Assembly (NCBI RefSeq): GCF_000175935.2
Contig: NC_014837.1
Span: forward strand, 806,001 to 870,000
Length of the DNA: 64,000 bases
Origin: Pantoea sp. At-9b
GTDB taxonomy: Bacteria; Pseudomonadota; Gammaproteobacteria; Enterobacterales; Enterobacteriaceae
Reading direction: 5' to 3'
Program-made: the position numbers and the translations under genes
Part shown: piece by piece, positions 8,958 through 16,925 of the stretch
Numbering within the stretch: the first letter of the stretch is position 1
Layout of the letters: every line of letters begins with the position of its first letter
Notes under the pieces: generated by a model
What the model was told of the DNA's origin: nothing
The model's database searches: none
The model's input: only the letters and a program-made list of their open reading frames with translations

Positions 8958-11311
8958 GGCCGCATGCAGTGACGCGATTGGCGCTACTGCCGGGGCTTCT
9001 GTTGTGGGGGTGTCGGGATGCAGCAGCGCAAGTGTATGACAGCCTGCCACCGCCGCGTGCGTTGCAGACTAACCAGAGCGATTACACCCTGTGGCTGACG
9101 CTCGCCGTTAATGGTCGCAATGATAACAACGTGGTGCCCGTCATTGTGCATCAAGGTGATTATCTGGTGGATGCAACGGTACTGCGGCGCAATTTTATCC
9201 CGTTAGCAGCGATGCTAAATGGTGCACAGAACGTCAATGCGTTGGCGCAGGTGCAGGTCAGTTACGACAGCGTGCATCAGATTTTGCAGCTCAAAGTGCC
9301 GGATAGCTGGCTGCCATCACAGCAGCTAACTGACTCGAAAGCGGCAGCCAGTATTGCCCTCAGTTCACCCGGAATGCTGCTGAACTACGATGCCTGGAGC
9401 GTGAAAAATGGCGAGGAAAGCAGTTATACCGCCGTCTGGCTGGAGCAGCGTTTTTTCACTGGCAATGGCTATCTTTCCAACACCGGCAGCTGGCGACAGG
9501 ACTGGCGCGGCGCTGACACAAGCGGGCAGGGCTACCTGCGTTATGACACCACCTGGAAGTACAGCGATGTTGACCGCATGGTCAGCTACCAGTTGGGGGA
9601 TGTCGTGAGCAACTCGCTGAGCTGGAGCAACTCAGTGCGACTCGGTGGCCTGCGCATCAGCCGTAGTTTTGCCGTGCGCCCGGACCTGGTGACCTACCCA
9701 TTGCTGAACTGGTCTGGCACGGCGGCGGTGCCGGGCAGTGTCGATCTGTTTATCAATGGTTATAAAACCAGCAGCAATAGCCTGAATGCCGGTCCGTGGA
9801 GCCTGACCAGCACGCCCTATATCAACGGGGCTGGTGAGGCGACGGTAGTCACCACGGACGCGTTGGGGCGCCAGGTGGAAACCACCATTCCGTTTTACGT
9901 CTCGAATCAGTTGTTGCGCAGCGGATTGAGTGATTTCGATTTCAGCGCCGGTGCGTTGCGTCAGAACTACGGTTCACGCAGTGCCGATTATGATGCCGCC
10001 GCGTTGAGTAGTTTTTATCGTTACGGTCTGAACGACCATCTGACACTGGCGTTTGAAGGGGAAGGCCGGGCAGGGCTGGTGCGGGTGGGTGCGGGGGCTG
10101 ATATGTCGGTGGCGCGCCTCGGGACACTCTCGCTCAGTGCCAGCCAGTCGCAGTCGGACCGCAGCGGCCAGCAATATTCGCTCGGTTATTCATGGTATTC
10201 GTCGCGCTTCAGCCTGAATCTGAGTCATGTGCAGCGCACGGCGGATTTCAGTGATTTGTCGGTTTATGGCACCAGTGCCAGCCTGAGTCAGCGTTCTGAG
10301 CAGGCGACCCTCAGCTTCGCGCCATTTGGCAGCCTGATCGGCACTATTGGCCTTGGCTATTTCGATATTACTGCGCATGACGGCACCCGCACCCGATTGG
10401 CAAACCTGTCCTGGAGTCGTGGTTTGTGGGGCAGCAGTAGCCTCCATCTGGCTCTGAACAAAACACTCGGATCCAGCGGCGTCAGCGGTCAATTACAGTT
10501 GATCATACCATTGGGCCAAACGGGATCGATGACCGCCAGTAGCCAGCGCACCAGTAGCGGAGAACTGGCACAGACGCTCAGTTACAGTCGCGCGGCTCCC
10601 GCCGCAGGCGGCTTTGGCTGGAACCTTGCGGCCTCGCAGGGTAACGCGGGTTATCGCCAGGCCGATCTCACCTGGAAAACCCGTTATACGGTGCTGAGTG
10701 GCGGTGTTTATGGATCACCTGGCGACCGCACCAGTTGGTTTGATGCCAGCGGTGCGCTGGTGTGGATGGATAATTCCCTGTTCGCCAGTAGCAAAGTCAA
10801 CGATGCCTTTATTGTGGTGAGCACGTCCGGCTACCGCGATATTCCGGTGCGCTATGAGAACCAGCTATTGGGCAACACTGACCGCAGCGGTCATCTGCTG
10901 GTGCCTTGGGTCAGCGCTTGGTATCCGGCGAAGCTGACCATCGACCCGCTAAATTTACCTGCCGATATTGAAACGCCAGTGGTTGAGCAACGCGTGGCTG
11001 TACGTGAAGCCAGTGGTGCGCTGGTGACTTTCCCGCTGCATAAGACACGCCCGCTGTTGCTCACGTTAGTGGACAGTGAACACCACGCGCTGCCGCCCGG
11101 CACGCTGGTAACGGAAACCCACAGCGGGCAAACGGCGCAAATGGGCTATGGCGGTGAGGTGTGGTTCGACAATGTCCCTGAGCAGAGCGACATTGCCGTC
11201 TCGCTGCCGGGTGGGGTATGTCGTCATGCCATCAGCCTGCGTGGCGTGCAGGCACAGTTCAAAATTGGCCCACTGATTTGCCCGTCCTCTACCCAGGAGA
11301 CTCAACCATGA
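8954..11311 (+). CDS. Archaic pilus outer-membrane usher (CsuD-like)
   Basis: A 785-residue fimbrial usher: signal peptide to about AAAQ, an N-terminal chaperone-binding domain, a large beta barrel from roughly residue 130 with an inserted plug (VPGSVDLFINGYKTSSNSLNAGPW...TTDALGRQVETTIPFYVS), and C-terminal domains (GYRDIPVRYENQLLGNTDRSGHLLVP) ending in a Cys-containing beta domain. It forms the secretion pore and assembly platform for the pilus. Its start overlaps the chaperone stop and its stop overlaps the tip gene start, both as ATGA, showing tight coupling. Confidence 0.94.
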   Translation: MRPHAVTRLALLPGLLLWGCRDAAAQVYDSLPPPRALQTNQSDYTLWLTLAVNGRNDNNVVPVIVHQGDYLVDATVLRRNFIPLAAMLNGAQNVNALAQVQVSYDSVHQILQLKVPDSWLPSQQLTDSKAAASIALSSPGMLLNYDAWSVKNGEESSYTAVWLEQRFFTGNGYLSNTGSWRQDWRGADTSGQGYLRYDTTWKYSDVDRMVSYQLGDVVSNSLSWSNSVRLGGLRISRSFAVRPDLVTYPLLNWSGTAAVPGSVDLFINGYKTSSNSLNAGPWSLTSTPYINGAGEATVVTTDALGRQVETTIPFYVSNQLLRSGLSDFDFSAGALRQNYGSRSADYDAAALSSFYRYGLNDHLTLAFEGEGRAGLVRVGAGADMSVARLGTLSLSASQSQSDRSGQQYSLGYSWYSSRFSLNLSHVQRTADFSDLSVYGTSASLSQRSEQATLSFAPFGSLIGTIGLGYFDITAHDGTRTRLANLSWSRGLWGSSSLHLALNKTLGSSGVSGQLQLIIPLGQTGSMTASSQRTSSGELAQTLSYSRAAPAAGGFGWNLAASQGNAGYRQADLTWKTRYTVLSGGVYGSPGDRTSWFDASGALVWMDNSLFASSKVNDAFIVVSTSGYRDIPVRYENQLLGNTDRSGHLLVPWVSAWYPAKLTIDPLNLPADIETPVVEQRVAVREASGALVTFPLHKTRPLLLTLVDSEHHALPPGTLVTETHSGQTAQMGYGGEVWFDNVPEQSDIAVSLPGGVCRHAISLRGVQAQFKIGPLICPSSTQETQP

Positions 11312-12255
11312 AACGGATTATCGCACTGCTGGCCGTGTTATTGCTGGGCTGGAGTGGGGCGGTGTTGGCCGATTGTACCGCCAGCTCCAGCAATACCAAT
11401 CTTGGCACCGTCAGTTCATTTACCCTTGCCAGCACCGCGCAGACCGTGGAAACCGGCACCGGGTTCACCTGTTCCGGCAGTTTGTTATCATTACTGAGCA
11501 CCAATACCGTGACCGCAACATTGGGCAGTTCCGCTAATGCCTCTGCCACCACACCGCGTTTATATAACAGCGCCAGCGGCAGCTATATCCCCTACACCGT
11601 TTGTGGTGACAGTGCCTGTAGTACCACGGCCAGCATTGGCAGCAGCAAAACCTGGAGTTCAACCACGCTCCTCGGGTTGCTTGGCCTGTTTAATGCCAGT
11701 GACGGTTCGCTGCCGCTGTATATCAGGAATACTGCCGGGGTGAATGTGCCGGCGGGCACGTACACCGACACACTGACACTGAACTGGAGCTACAGCATTT
11801 GCTTTGTCGGGGTATTGGGACTGTGCGTGTACACCACCGGTACGGCGACCTCGTACATTTATCTGACGCTGGTGGTAACCAATGATTGTGCCATTGATAG
11901 TGCTCCCGACGTGGATTTTGGCAGTGCCTCCTTGCCCTCCAGCTTCAGCAGCATCGCTTCCACGTTGGGTATCCGTTGCACCCTGAATGCGACTTATACC
12001 GTTAATCTCACCAGCAGTAACGCCAGCAGCGGCAATTGGCGGCAGATGTCGGCCAGTACCAGCGCCGGGACATCGTTACTGCAATATCAACTTTACCAGC
12101 CCGATGGCACGGCCTGGACCGCCAGTAATGACCTGAGTGAAACGGGCACCGGCGCGACCCAAAGCATCAACTACACGGCGCAGGTGAATCCGGACCAGAC
12201 CAATCAGCCTGCCGGAAGTTATAGCGATACGGTGACGGTGACCGTCAGTTACTGA
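11308..12255 (+). CDS. Two-domain spore coat U pilus tip adhesin (CsuE-like)
   Basis: 315 residues from the ATG at 11308, which overlaps the usher stop and follows an AGGAG site. The in-frame region back to 11218 is inside the usher and is not used. A signal peptide (about residues 1-23, ending VLADC) leads into two consecutive spore-coat-U-like domains. The first has CGDSACS and a GTYTDTLTLNWSYSICF junction. The second starts at VVTNDCAIDSAPDVDFGS and ends GSYSDTVTVTVSY. In the Csu system the two-domain last subunit sits at the pilus tip and binds surfaces through hydrophobic loops. The same role is inferred here from architecture and position. Confidence 0.88.
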   Translation: MKRIIALLAVLLLGWSGAVLADCTASSSNTNLGTVSSFTLASTAQTVETGTGFTCSGSLLSLLSTNTVTATLGSSANASATTPRLYNSASGSYIPYTVCGDSACSTTASIGSSKTWSSTTLLGLLGLFNASDGSLPLYIRNTAGVNVPAGTYTDTLTLNWSYSICFVGVLGLCVYTTGTATSYIYLTLVVTNDCAIDSAPDVDFGSASLPSSFSSIASTLGIRCTLNATYTVNLTSSNASSGNWRQMSASTSAGTSLLQYQLYQPDGTAWTASNDLSETGTGATQSINYTAQVNPDQTNQPAGSYSDTVTVTVSY

Positions 12256-12378
12256 ATGGCTGCGTTTCGTCGCGGGGCCTGGCATAATGCGAGCACGATC
12301 CCACTTTATTCAGCGTGTTGCGCACAAAATGCTCTCAGGGAGTGCCTCGCGGCGCGCTATCAGTAAGAGGTAAAACTC

Positions 12379-12741
12379 ATGGAATATGAATTTTTGCGCG
12401 ATCTGACCGGTAAGGTCAAAGTGCGCATGTCGATGGACCACGAAGCCGTGGGACACTGGTTCAACGAAGAGGTGGATGAGAATTTAGCTCTGCTGGATGA
12501 CGTCGAAGCTGCCGTGCAGCAGGTGAAAGGCACCCATCATCAGTGGCAACGTGTCGGGCATGAATACACGCTATGGCTGGATGAAGAAGAGGTGATGATT
12601 CGCGCTAATCAGTTGGCGTTAGAGGATGACGGGCTGGAAGAGGGCATGACCTACTATGACGAAGAGAGCCTGGCGTTTTGCGGCGTAGAGGATTTTCTGG
12701 CGGTGATTACCGCGTATCGGCAGTTTCTGGCGGGGAAATGA
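12379..12741 (+). CDS. yacL: UPF0231 family protein YacL
   Basis: A 120-residue acidic cytoplasmic protein that aligns over its full length with E. coli YacL ([32 protein letters not shown] and the C-terminal GVEDFL). The family has no established biochemical role. The ATG follows AAGAGG. In E. coli it lies directly after acnB. Here the pilus operon has been placed between them. A bidirectional hairpin follows. Confidence 0.95.
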   Translation: MEYEFLRDLTGKVKVRMSMDHEAVGHWFNEEVDENLALLDDVEAAVQQVKGTHHQWQRVGHEYTLWLDEEEVMIRANQLALEDDGLEEGMTYYDEESLAFCGVEDFLAVITAYRQFLAGK

Positions 12742-12793
12742 TCGTCCTGATTGCCTTAAATAAATCGCTCTATCCCTAATCTGTCAACAAAAG

Positions 12794-12815
12794 CCGCCTG
12801 AGTCAGGCGGTTTTT
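12794..12815. terminator. Terminator after yacL, shared with the convergent MFS gene
   Basis: CCGCCTGA-G-TCAGGCGG stem followed by TTTTT on the plus strand. The stop codon of the convergent minus-strand transporter gene (12803-12805) lies inside this stem, so the transporter's last codons and the yacL terminator are the same bases. Confidence 0.88.
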
Positions 12816-13981
12816 CTCTTGATGCACAAAAGTATAAAAAGAAAAGCGTAAACGCAAATAAAAGCCAAACTGGAGTATAGCGGTTTCTGTAAGCTTACTG
12901 CCCATGAGGAGAGAAAATAACCAAAGGTTAACCCTACGCCAAAAGTCATTAAATTATATGTTGAGAGAAACTTCAATATTTCATGATGATTGTCTGATTG
13001 AGATATCTTCTGCAAAATTATTTGTGGTGTAATTATTTCCCCCAAGGTAAATAGTAAAGTGATTACCAGGATGGATATAGATGAATGACAATATGGACTA
13101 GTGATAATGCTTATTAACGATAAAAAGCTACCGAATAAGATTGCGGTTACCGAATTGACTCTCCATCTTCTTATCACATTCAATACTGGAATGGTCAGCG
13201 TTATTAGCAAGATGGCATTTACAGAAAACATCAAAGGAAGGAAGGCAGCCTCATGATTATTTTTTTCCACTGAAATCGCCATGAATGCATAAATCTGTGC
13301 TTCAAAAACAAAATGTATCAGCGCAATGAGGCAGAGAAAAAATACATCGCGTGGCATACGAAATAAACTTTCCCCTTTAACTCTGGCGGGTTCCACTCCA
13401 TGTGTTTTTGATGTTAGTAGTAAAATCAGTAGTGCAGAAAGAAAAAACAATATTGCTGAGAAAAATAACAATGCGATTACATTGTATTGATTGAATAAAA
13501 AGCTTCCAAGTATAGGACCAAGTGCACCTCCAACACTGGTAGTAACTTTGATATACCCCAGCATACAAGACCGATCTTTTTTAGCCTTGATATCTTTCAG
13601 TTGCAGGGTTTTGATTAAATTTGAACTGTAGCTAATCGAAAAGCGAAATATTATGAGGCTTAGGGAAAAAAGAACTAAAGGAATTAATGCTGTTTTGTTA
13701 ATAATAATAATGCTAAGAATTGAGGGTAATCCGATAAAAAAGGCTGATACAATTTTTTTTCTTAAGTTGCGAGCCGAAAAAAAAGTCGAAAAAAAGTAGG
13801 CTAGAATGCTACCACCCATCACTCCTATTCCTGCAGCTGAAGATGCCTGAGCTGATGTCAAAGATATCCAGGCAGCGAGGTCGGTACTGATGTAAGGAAA
13901 AAATGAGAACGATGCCAACGAGGAAAATATATTGGCTAGAAGAATAAGATAATCATCACGTGATAATTTTTTATTTTTCAA
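12803..13981 (-). CDS. MFS transporter, 12-TM-like, third gene of AT-rich cassette
   Basis: A very hydrophobic 392-residue protein with about 12 predicted membrane segments and short polar loops (for example NLRKKIVSA after TM2 and SKTHGVEPARVKGESLFRMPRD as the central loop). This is the layout of a major facilitator superfamily exporter of the multidrug/SetA-like type. The only plausible start is TTG 13981, with a weak GGGA upstream. No in-frame ATG occurs before residue 55. Codon use is markedly AT-rich compared with yacL. It lies 127 bases after the acyltransferase gene and on the same strand, so it is probably cotranscribed. Export of the cassette's product is inference. Confidence 0.85.
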   Translation of the reverse strand: MKNKKLSRDDYLILLANIFSSLASFSFFPYISTDLAAWISLTSAQASSAAGIGVMGGSILAYFFSTFFSARNLRKKIVSAFFIGLPSILSIIIINKTALIPLVLFSLSLIIFRFSISYSSNLIKTLQLKDIKAKKDRSCMLGYIKVTTSVGGALGPILGSFLFNQYNVIALLFFSAILFFLSALLILLLTSKTHGVEPARVKGESLFRMPRDVFFLCLIALIHFVFEAQIYAFMAISVEKNNHEAAFLPLMFSVNAILLITLTIPVLNVIRRWRVNSVTAILFGSFLSLISIITSPYCHSSISILVITLLFTLGEIITPQIILQKISQSDNHHEILKFLSTYNLMTFGVGLTFGYFLSSWAVSLQKPLYSSLAFICVYAFLFILLCIKRKTA

Positions 13982-14108
13982 GTGAGTTTCCCAAAGGGAT
14001 TGATTTCGAATAGAGAATTCCTGGACAAGTGTAAGGAAGATCTTTTCTTATACTGTGTTTTCCATCATAGAAGTACTGTGCGAATAATGTGCCATCTTCA
14101 TCAACGTT

Positions 14109-15014
14109 TTAAAGAGGGTTGTTAATAATGAATTTATAGGCAGAACTGTTTTCATTTGGAACTCTGAGTAGCAATCGGAGTTCTTTAAAGACATTATCAG
14201 GAATGCATGCTTCAGTGCCAAATCTTTTTTTATATTGAAAAGTCCCTTTTGTCAGGAATGGTTCGCATCCCTGAAAATCAACAATGTCAATAAACTTTTC
14301 ATGGCATGACCATTCAAGAATAGAGTGATAGACAAAGTTTTGTGAGCCATCTGCTCTGTATCTATAATCACCGTCTAATACGCCAATTAATCTTGAGTTC
14401 ATCTTCTTATGCAATGTATCAATTTGGCCGACACTTCCTGCAACCCATTTTCCATTTTTGAATATTCTAAATAATATTCCTTTTTTAAATAGTGTCTCAT
14501 AAGCATCCTGACGAGGTAAACTCCTGGCTTTTTCTCCATATCTTTTTGTCATTGTTGGCGCATGCATCTTATCGTAGAAATAGAAGAAATCTTCATTGCT
14601 ATACGAGATGTCATAGGAGAAACCATCTTTATGGGAGCGAATAAACCTTTTTCTTTCTCGTGTTGACATGTTGTCAAGTATCGCATCGAAATTAATATCT
14701 GTCTTAACATACTGATGAATGCGTGAAACTCCAATTATATCATGAGCGACTTTTATTTTCTCAATGGTATCAATGTCCATCACGATAACGATTAGGTCGC
14801 AAATATATTCTGAAATGACATTTTTTACTTCCCTTGAGTTAAAGCATGAACTGCTTATGATAAGAATTTCAGAATCCTGACCATAAAATTGCTGTTCCAC
14901 ATAAGGAGATATGTAAGTTAAACCTTCTTTAACACCTAAATACAATATTCGGCTTAACCTTCCTTCTTGACAATACCCTTGCGTCAGACGCAGGTGATAT
15001 TCAGTTTGATCCAT
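14109..15014 (-). CDS. FemAB/GNAT-like acyltransferase, second gene of AT-rich cassette
   Basis: 301 residues. The C-terminal half carries the pattern of FemAB/CelD-type GNAT-fold acyltransferases: a basic helix STRERKRFIRSHKDG, FYDKMHAPTMTKRYG, FRIFKNGKWVAGSVGQIDTLH, and the closing KGTFQYKKRFG that resembles the family's GxYRFKxGFG. Members transfer amino-acyl or acyl groups, some from aminoacyl-tRNA. The donor and acceptor here are unknown. The N-terminal 110 residues look like a separate alpha/beta segment. A strong GAGGAG site precedes the ATG, 16 bases after the PLP-enzyme stop, so the two are in one operon. It could tailor the product or acylate it for self-protection. Confidence 0.7.
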   Translation of the reverse strand: MDQTEYHLRLTQGYCQEGRLSRILYLGVKEGLTYISPYVEQQFYGQDSEILIISSSCFNSREVKNVISEYICDLIVIVMDIDTIEKIKVAHDIIGVSRIHQYVKTDINFDAILDNMSTRERKRFIRSHKDGFSYDISYSNEDFFYFYDKMHAPTMTKRYGEKARSLPRQDAYETLFKKGILFRIFKNGKWVAGSVGQIDTLHKKMNSRLIGVLDGDYRYRADGSQNFVYHSILEWSCHEKFIDIVDFQGCEPFLTKGTFQYKKRFGTEACIPDNVFKELRLLLRVPNENSSAYKFIINNPL

Positions 15015-15030
15015 TCCTAAAACTCCTCAA

Positions 15031-16392
15031 TCAGATATAGTTCATCATTTGGACTTCATTCATGACCGAAATGTAGTCATCTGGTCCAAGGCTTTCATAA
15101 TCACATGAGGAGTAATATCCAGTACCATGTATAACAAAATTACTCATATCCTCCCTGATCAGGTTACGATCAATAGCGTTCATAGCGCCTGTCAAGGCCA
15201 TAATCAGTGACCATTCTTTGACATTTTTAGCGTCAGCTACCAACGAGACACCTGCGTTACACAGCATCTCGCGAATTAATGCATAACGCTCCAGGCATTC
15301 CAGAAGCGACACAACAACACCATTTCCACCGTATGTATTAATAATGTCTGTCATTTCATGTACTGTAGCGGGTTTATGACTATAAAATGTTTGCTCTAGA
15401 ATTTCTTTAATACTTGAGGTACGGAAAGGATAGTTTTTTAAATTACTCTGATGGTAATAACCATCCTTACTTAAAGAGTAAATGTTTTTCGGAGACTCAA
15501 ATGACCCTGTTAAAAGAAAGTCTACCATGTCGCTTGTTGCAAGGTGTTGTACCAATAAAAACGCTGGCATTTGGGTTTTACAACCTAGGTCATTAAGTCT
15601 ATCAACGCCCGTTTTATAACCCAAGAATCCATAGGCGCTGGAAACTGAATGTACGTGAACGCATTTATTATTTTCAAGTTCACCAAATTCATAATCATAA
15701 AAAGCACGAATTTGGTCAGCAAAGCGATAGTTTTCTAGTTTAAGTGAGTGCCATAGTTTAGTGTGGCTTTTGTTTTTATCATTGAATCTTTCTTTGAATT
15801 TATTTCCAATATCTTTTACTTTCTCAGGGCTATCCGTATCGAGTACAAATGCTGGATTGAGGTTTTTCAGATATTTATCTGAAGATAACTCTGAAACTCT
15901 CAGTTTTTCTTTTGTATCTTTAGGTGTCAGAGTAATTATTCTTAATTCTTCTGGTGAGACTAAATCGCACTTAATTGCTCTTAAAACGGCATCCCTTAAT
16001 GCAATTGCCTTATTTCCCGATGATGGAGAAAAAACAATAATTTTCTCATGTTTCTCTCTTATGTGGCTGACTGCTCTGGCGATCAGTAGCGTAGCTGCAA
16101 ATGTTTTTACCGTGTTGGTTTCGGGGTTTTTCATTAAATTAAATAAACTAATTTCTCTTCCTTTGTACTTTCCAATGCTGACTATGGAGGCCTTTGTTGG
16201 TTCAAGAAAAGATATTAATTTCTCATCCAGTGCAGGGATTTTAAAATCAGGGTCAAATGTGTTAGGATAACCTGAAAAACCATTCTTAATAGTCGATGAA
16301 AATAACTCTTCTGAGCTTAATAGTAGATTGTAGTATCGCTCTACAAGATTATCAGAATTGATCAGTGCTTCTGTGAATTTTATTGATTTCAT
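15031..16392 (-). CDS. Threonine-synthase-like fold-type II PLP enzyme, first gene of AT-rich cassette
   Basis: 453 residues, not an E. coli orthologue. The order of motifs follows long-form threonine synthases and other fold-type II PLP enzymes. NPETNTVKTFAA is the position of the PLP-lysine motif (NPTGSxKDRxA in the family). FSPSSGNKAIAL is the phosphate-binding S-S/T-G-N loop. HLATSDMVDFLLTGSF...NLKNYPFR resembles the NANDxxxRFLxxG...NxxR region. GGNGVVVSL and HGTGYY occupy the later glycine-rich positions. The usual Asp after the PLP lysine is Thr here, which suggests altered chemistry. AAGGA precedes the ATG. It may build or break a non-protein amino acid, but that is inference. Confidence 0.65.
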   Translation of the reverse strand: MKSIKFTEALINSDNLVERYYNLLLSSEELFSSTIKNGFSGYPNTFDPDFKIPALDEKLISFLEPTKASIVSIGKYKGREISLFNLMKNPETNTVKTFAATLLIARAVSHIREKHEKIIVFSPSSGNKAIALRDAVLRAIKCDLVSPEELRIITLTPKDTKEKLRVSELSSDKYLKNLNPAFVLDTDSPEKVKDIGNKFKERFNDKNKSHTKLWHSLKLENYRFADQIRAFYDYEFGELENNKCVHVHSVSSAYGFLGYKTGVDRLNDLGCKTQMPAFLLVQHLATSDMVDFLLTGSFESPKNIYSLSKDGYYHQSNLKNYPFRTSSIKEILEQTFYSHKPATVHEMTDIINTYGGNGVVVSLLECLERYALIREMLCNAGVSLVADAKNVKEWSLIMALTGAMNAIDRNLIREDMSNFVIHGTGYYSSCDYESLGPDDYISVMNEVQMMNYI

Positions 16393-16462
16393 TAAACATC
16401 CTTGTTCTGACAGAACTATGGTTATTTTTAGGTTGCGATTTGGTTATTACCGATGAATTGTA

Positions 16463-16492
16463 TTATTAACGTTTTTCTTAATTGAAAGTCAA
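16463..16492 (-). promoter_or_regulatory. Putative promoter of the AT-rich cassette
   Basis: On the minus strand: -35 TTGACT (16492-16487), an 18-base spacer and -10 TAATAA (16468-16463), giving a 5' leader of about 60 bases before the ATG at 16392. The -10 is imperfect. Confidence 0.4.
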
Positions 16493-16512
16493 TAGGGTTG
16501 AGTTTAATTTTT

Positions 16513-16528
16513 CTATACCAAAGTATAG
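16513..16528. promoter_or_regulatory. Inverted repeat CTATAC-CAAA-GTATAG, operator candidate
   Basis: Perfect 6-bp arms around a 4-base centre, about 20 bases upstream of the predicted -35 of the cassette. This is a plausible position for a regulator. No regulator gene is present in the cassette. Confidence 0.35.
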
Positions 16529-16925
16529 TTTTGATTTTTTTGAAAATAAATCAGAAGGATAGGGGTGTTGTTGTAAGTGAATGGAGTGAGCAGTTAACGA
16601 CAATCTATGTGTTTAAATACCCATAATGGGTTAATCTATATTGAGTGGGAATGGTATGGTTGAAAATAATAAGGTTGTGAATTTATTTTGTGCGAATTAT
16701 GAGGTGGCTATTAATGATTCAGTGTGAGAGTCGTGAGGAGAAGAATGCTGGATGACTTAGATAAAATATAAAGAATGATGTTGTCCCGCATGAGAGCGTT
16801 AGCGAATGTATTTTTCCGGAAAATGAATTTTCGCGACTTTTCAATTCAAGGCAGTTGTAAATAAAGCGATAGCCGGTGGTAAAGAATCCGGTAGTGTCCC
16901 AGACTCATTACCAGATATTATTTTA

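Larger units (their letters stand above)
16393..16925. other. AT-rich gap upstream of the cassette
   Basis: 533 bases. It contains the likely cassette promoter (16463-16492) and a small inverted repeat (16513-16528), both listed separately. A 23-codon plus-strand frame at 16656-16727 lacks a good ribosome site and is not called. The rest is low-GC sequence with no coding pattern, up to the 3' end of the cyclase gene at 16926. Confidence 0.5.

Noticed and set aside
15761..16270. 169-codon plus-strand frame antisense to the PLP-enzyme gene
   Set aside because: Serine/leucine-rich mirror of a coding frame with no ribosome site or homology pattern.
16656..16727. 23-codon plus-strand frame as a possible precursor peptide of the AT-rich cassette
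   Set aside because: Weak ribosome site, opposite strand to the cassette, no peptide-processing gene; kept only as a remark in the findings.
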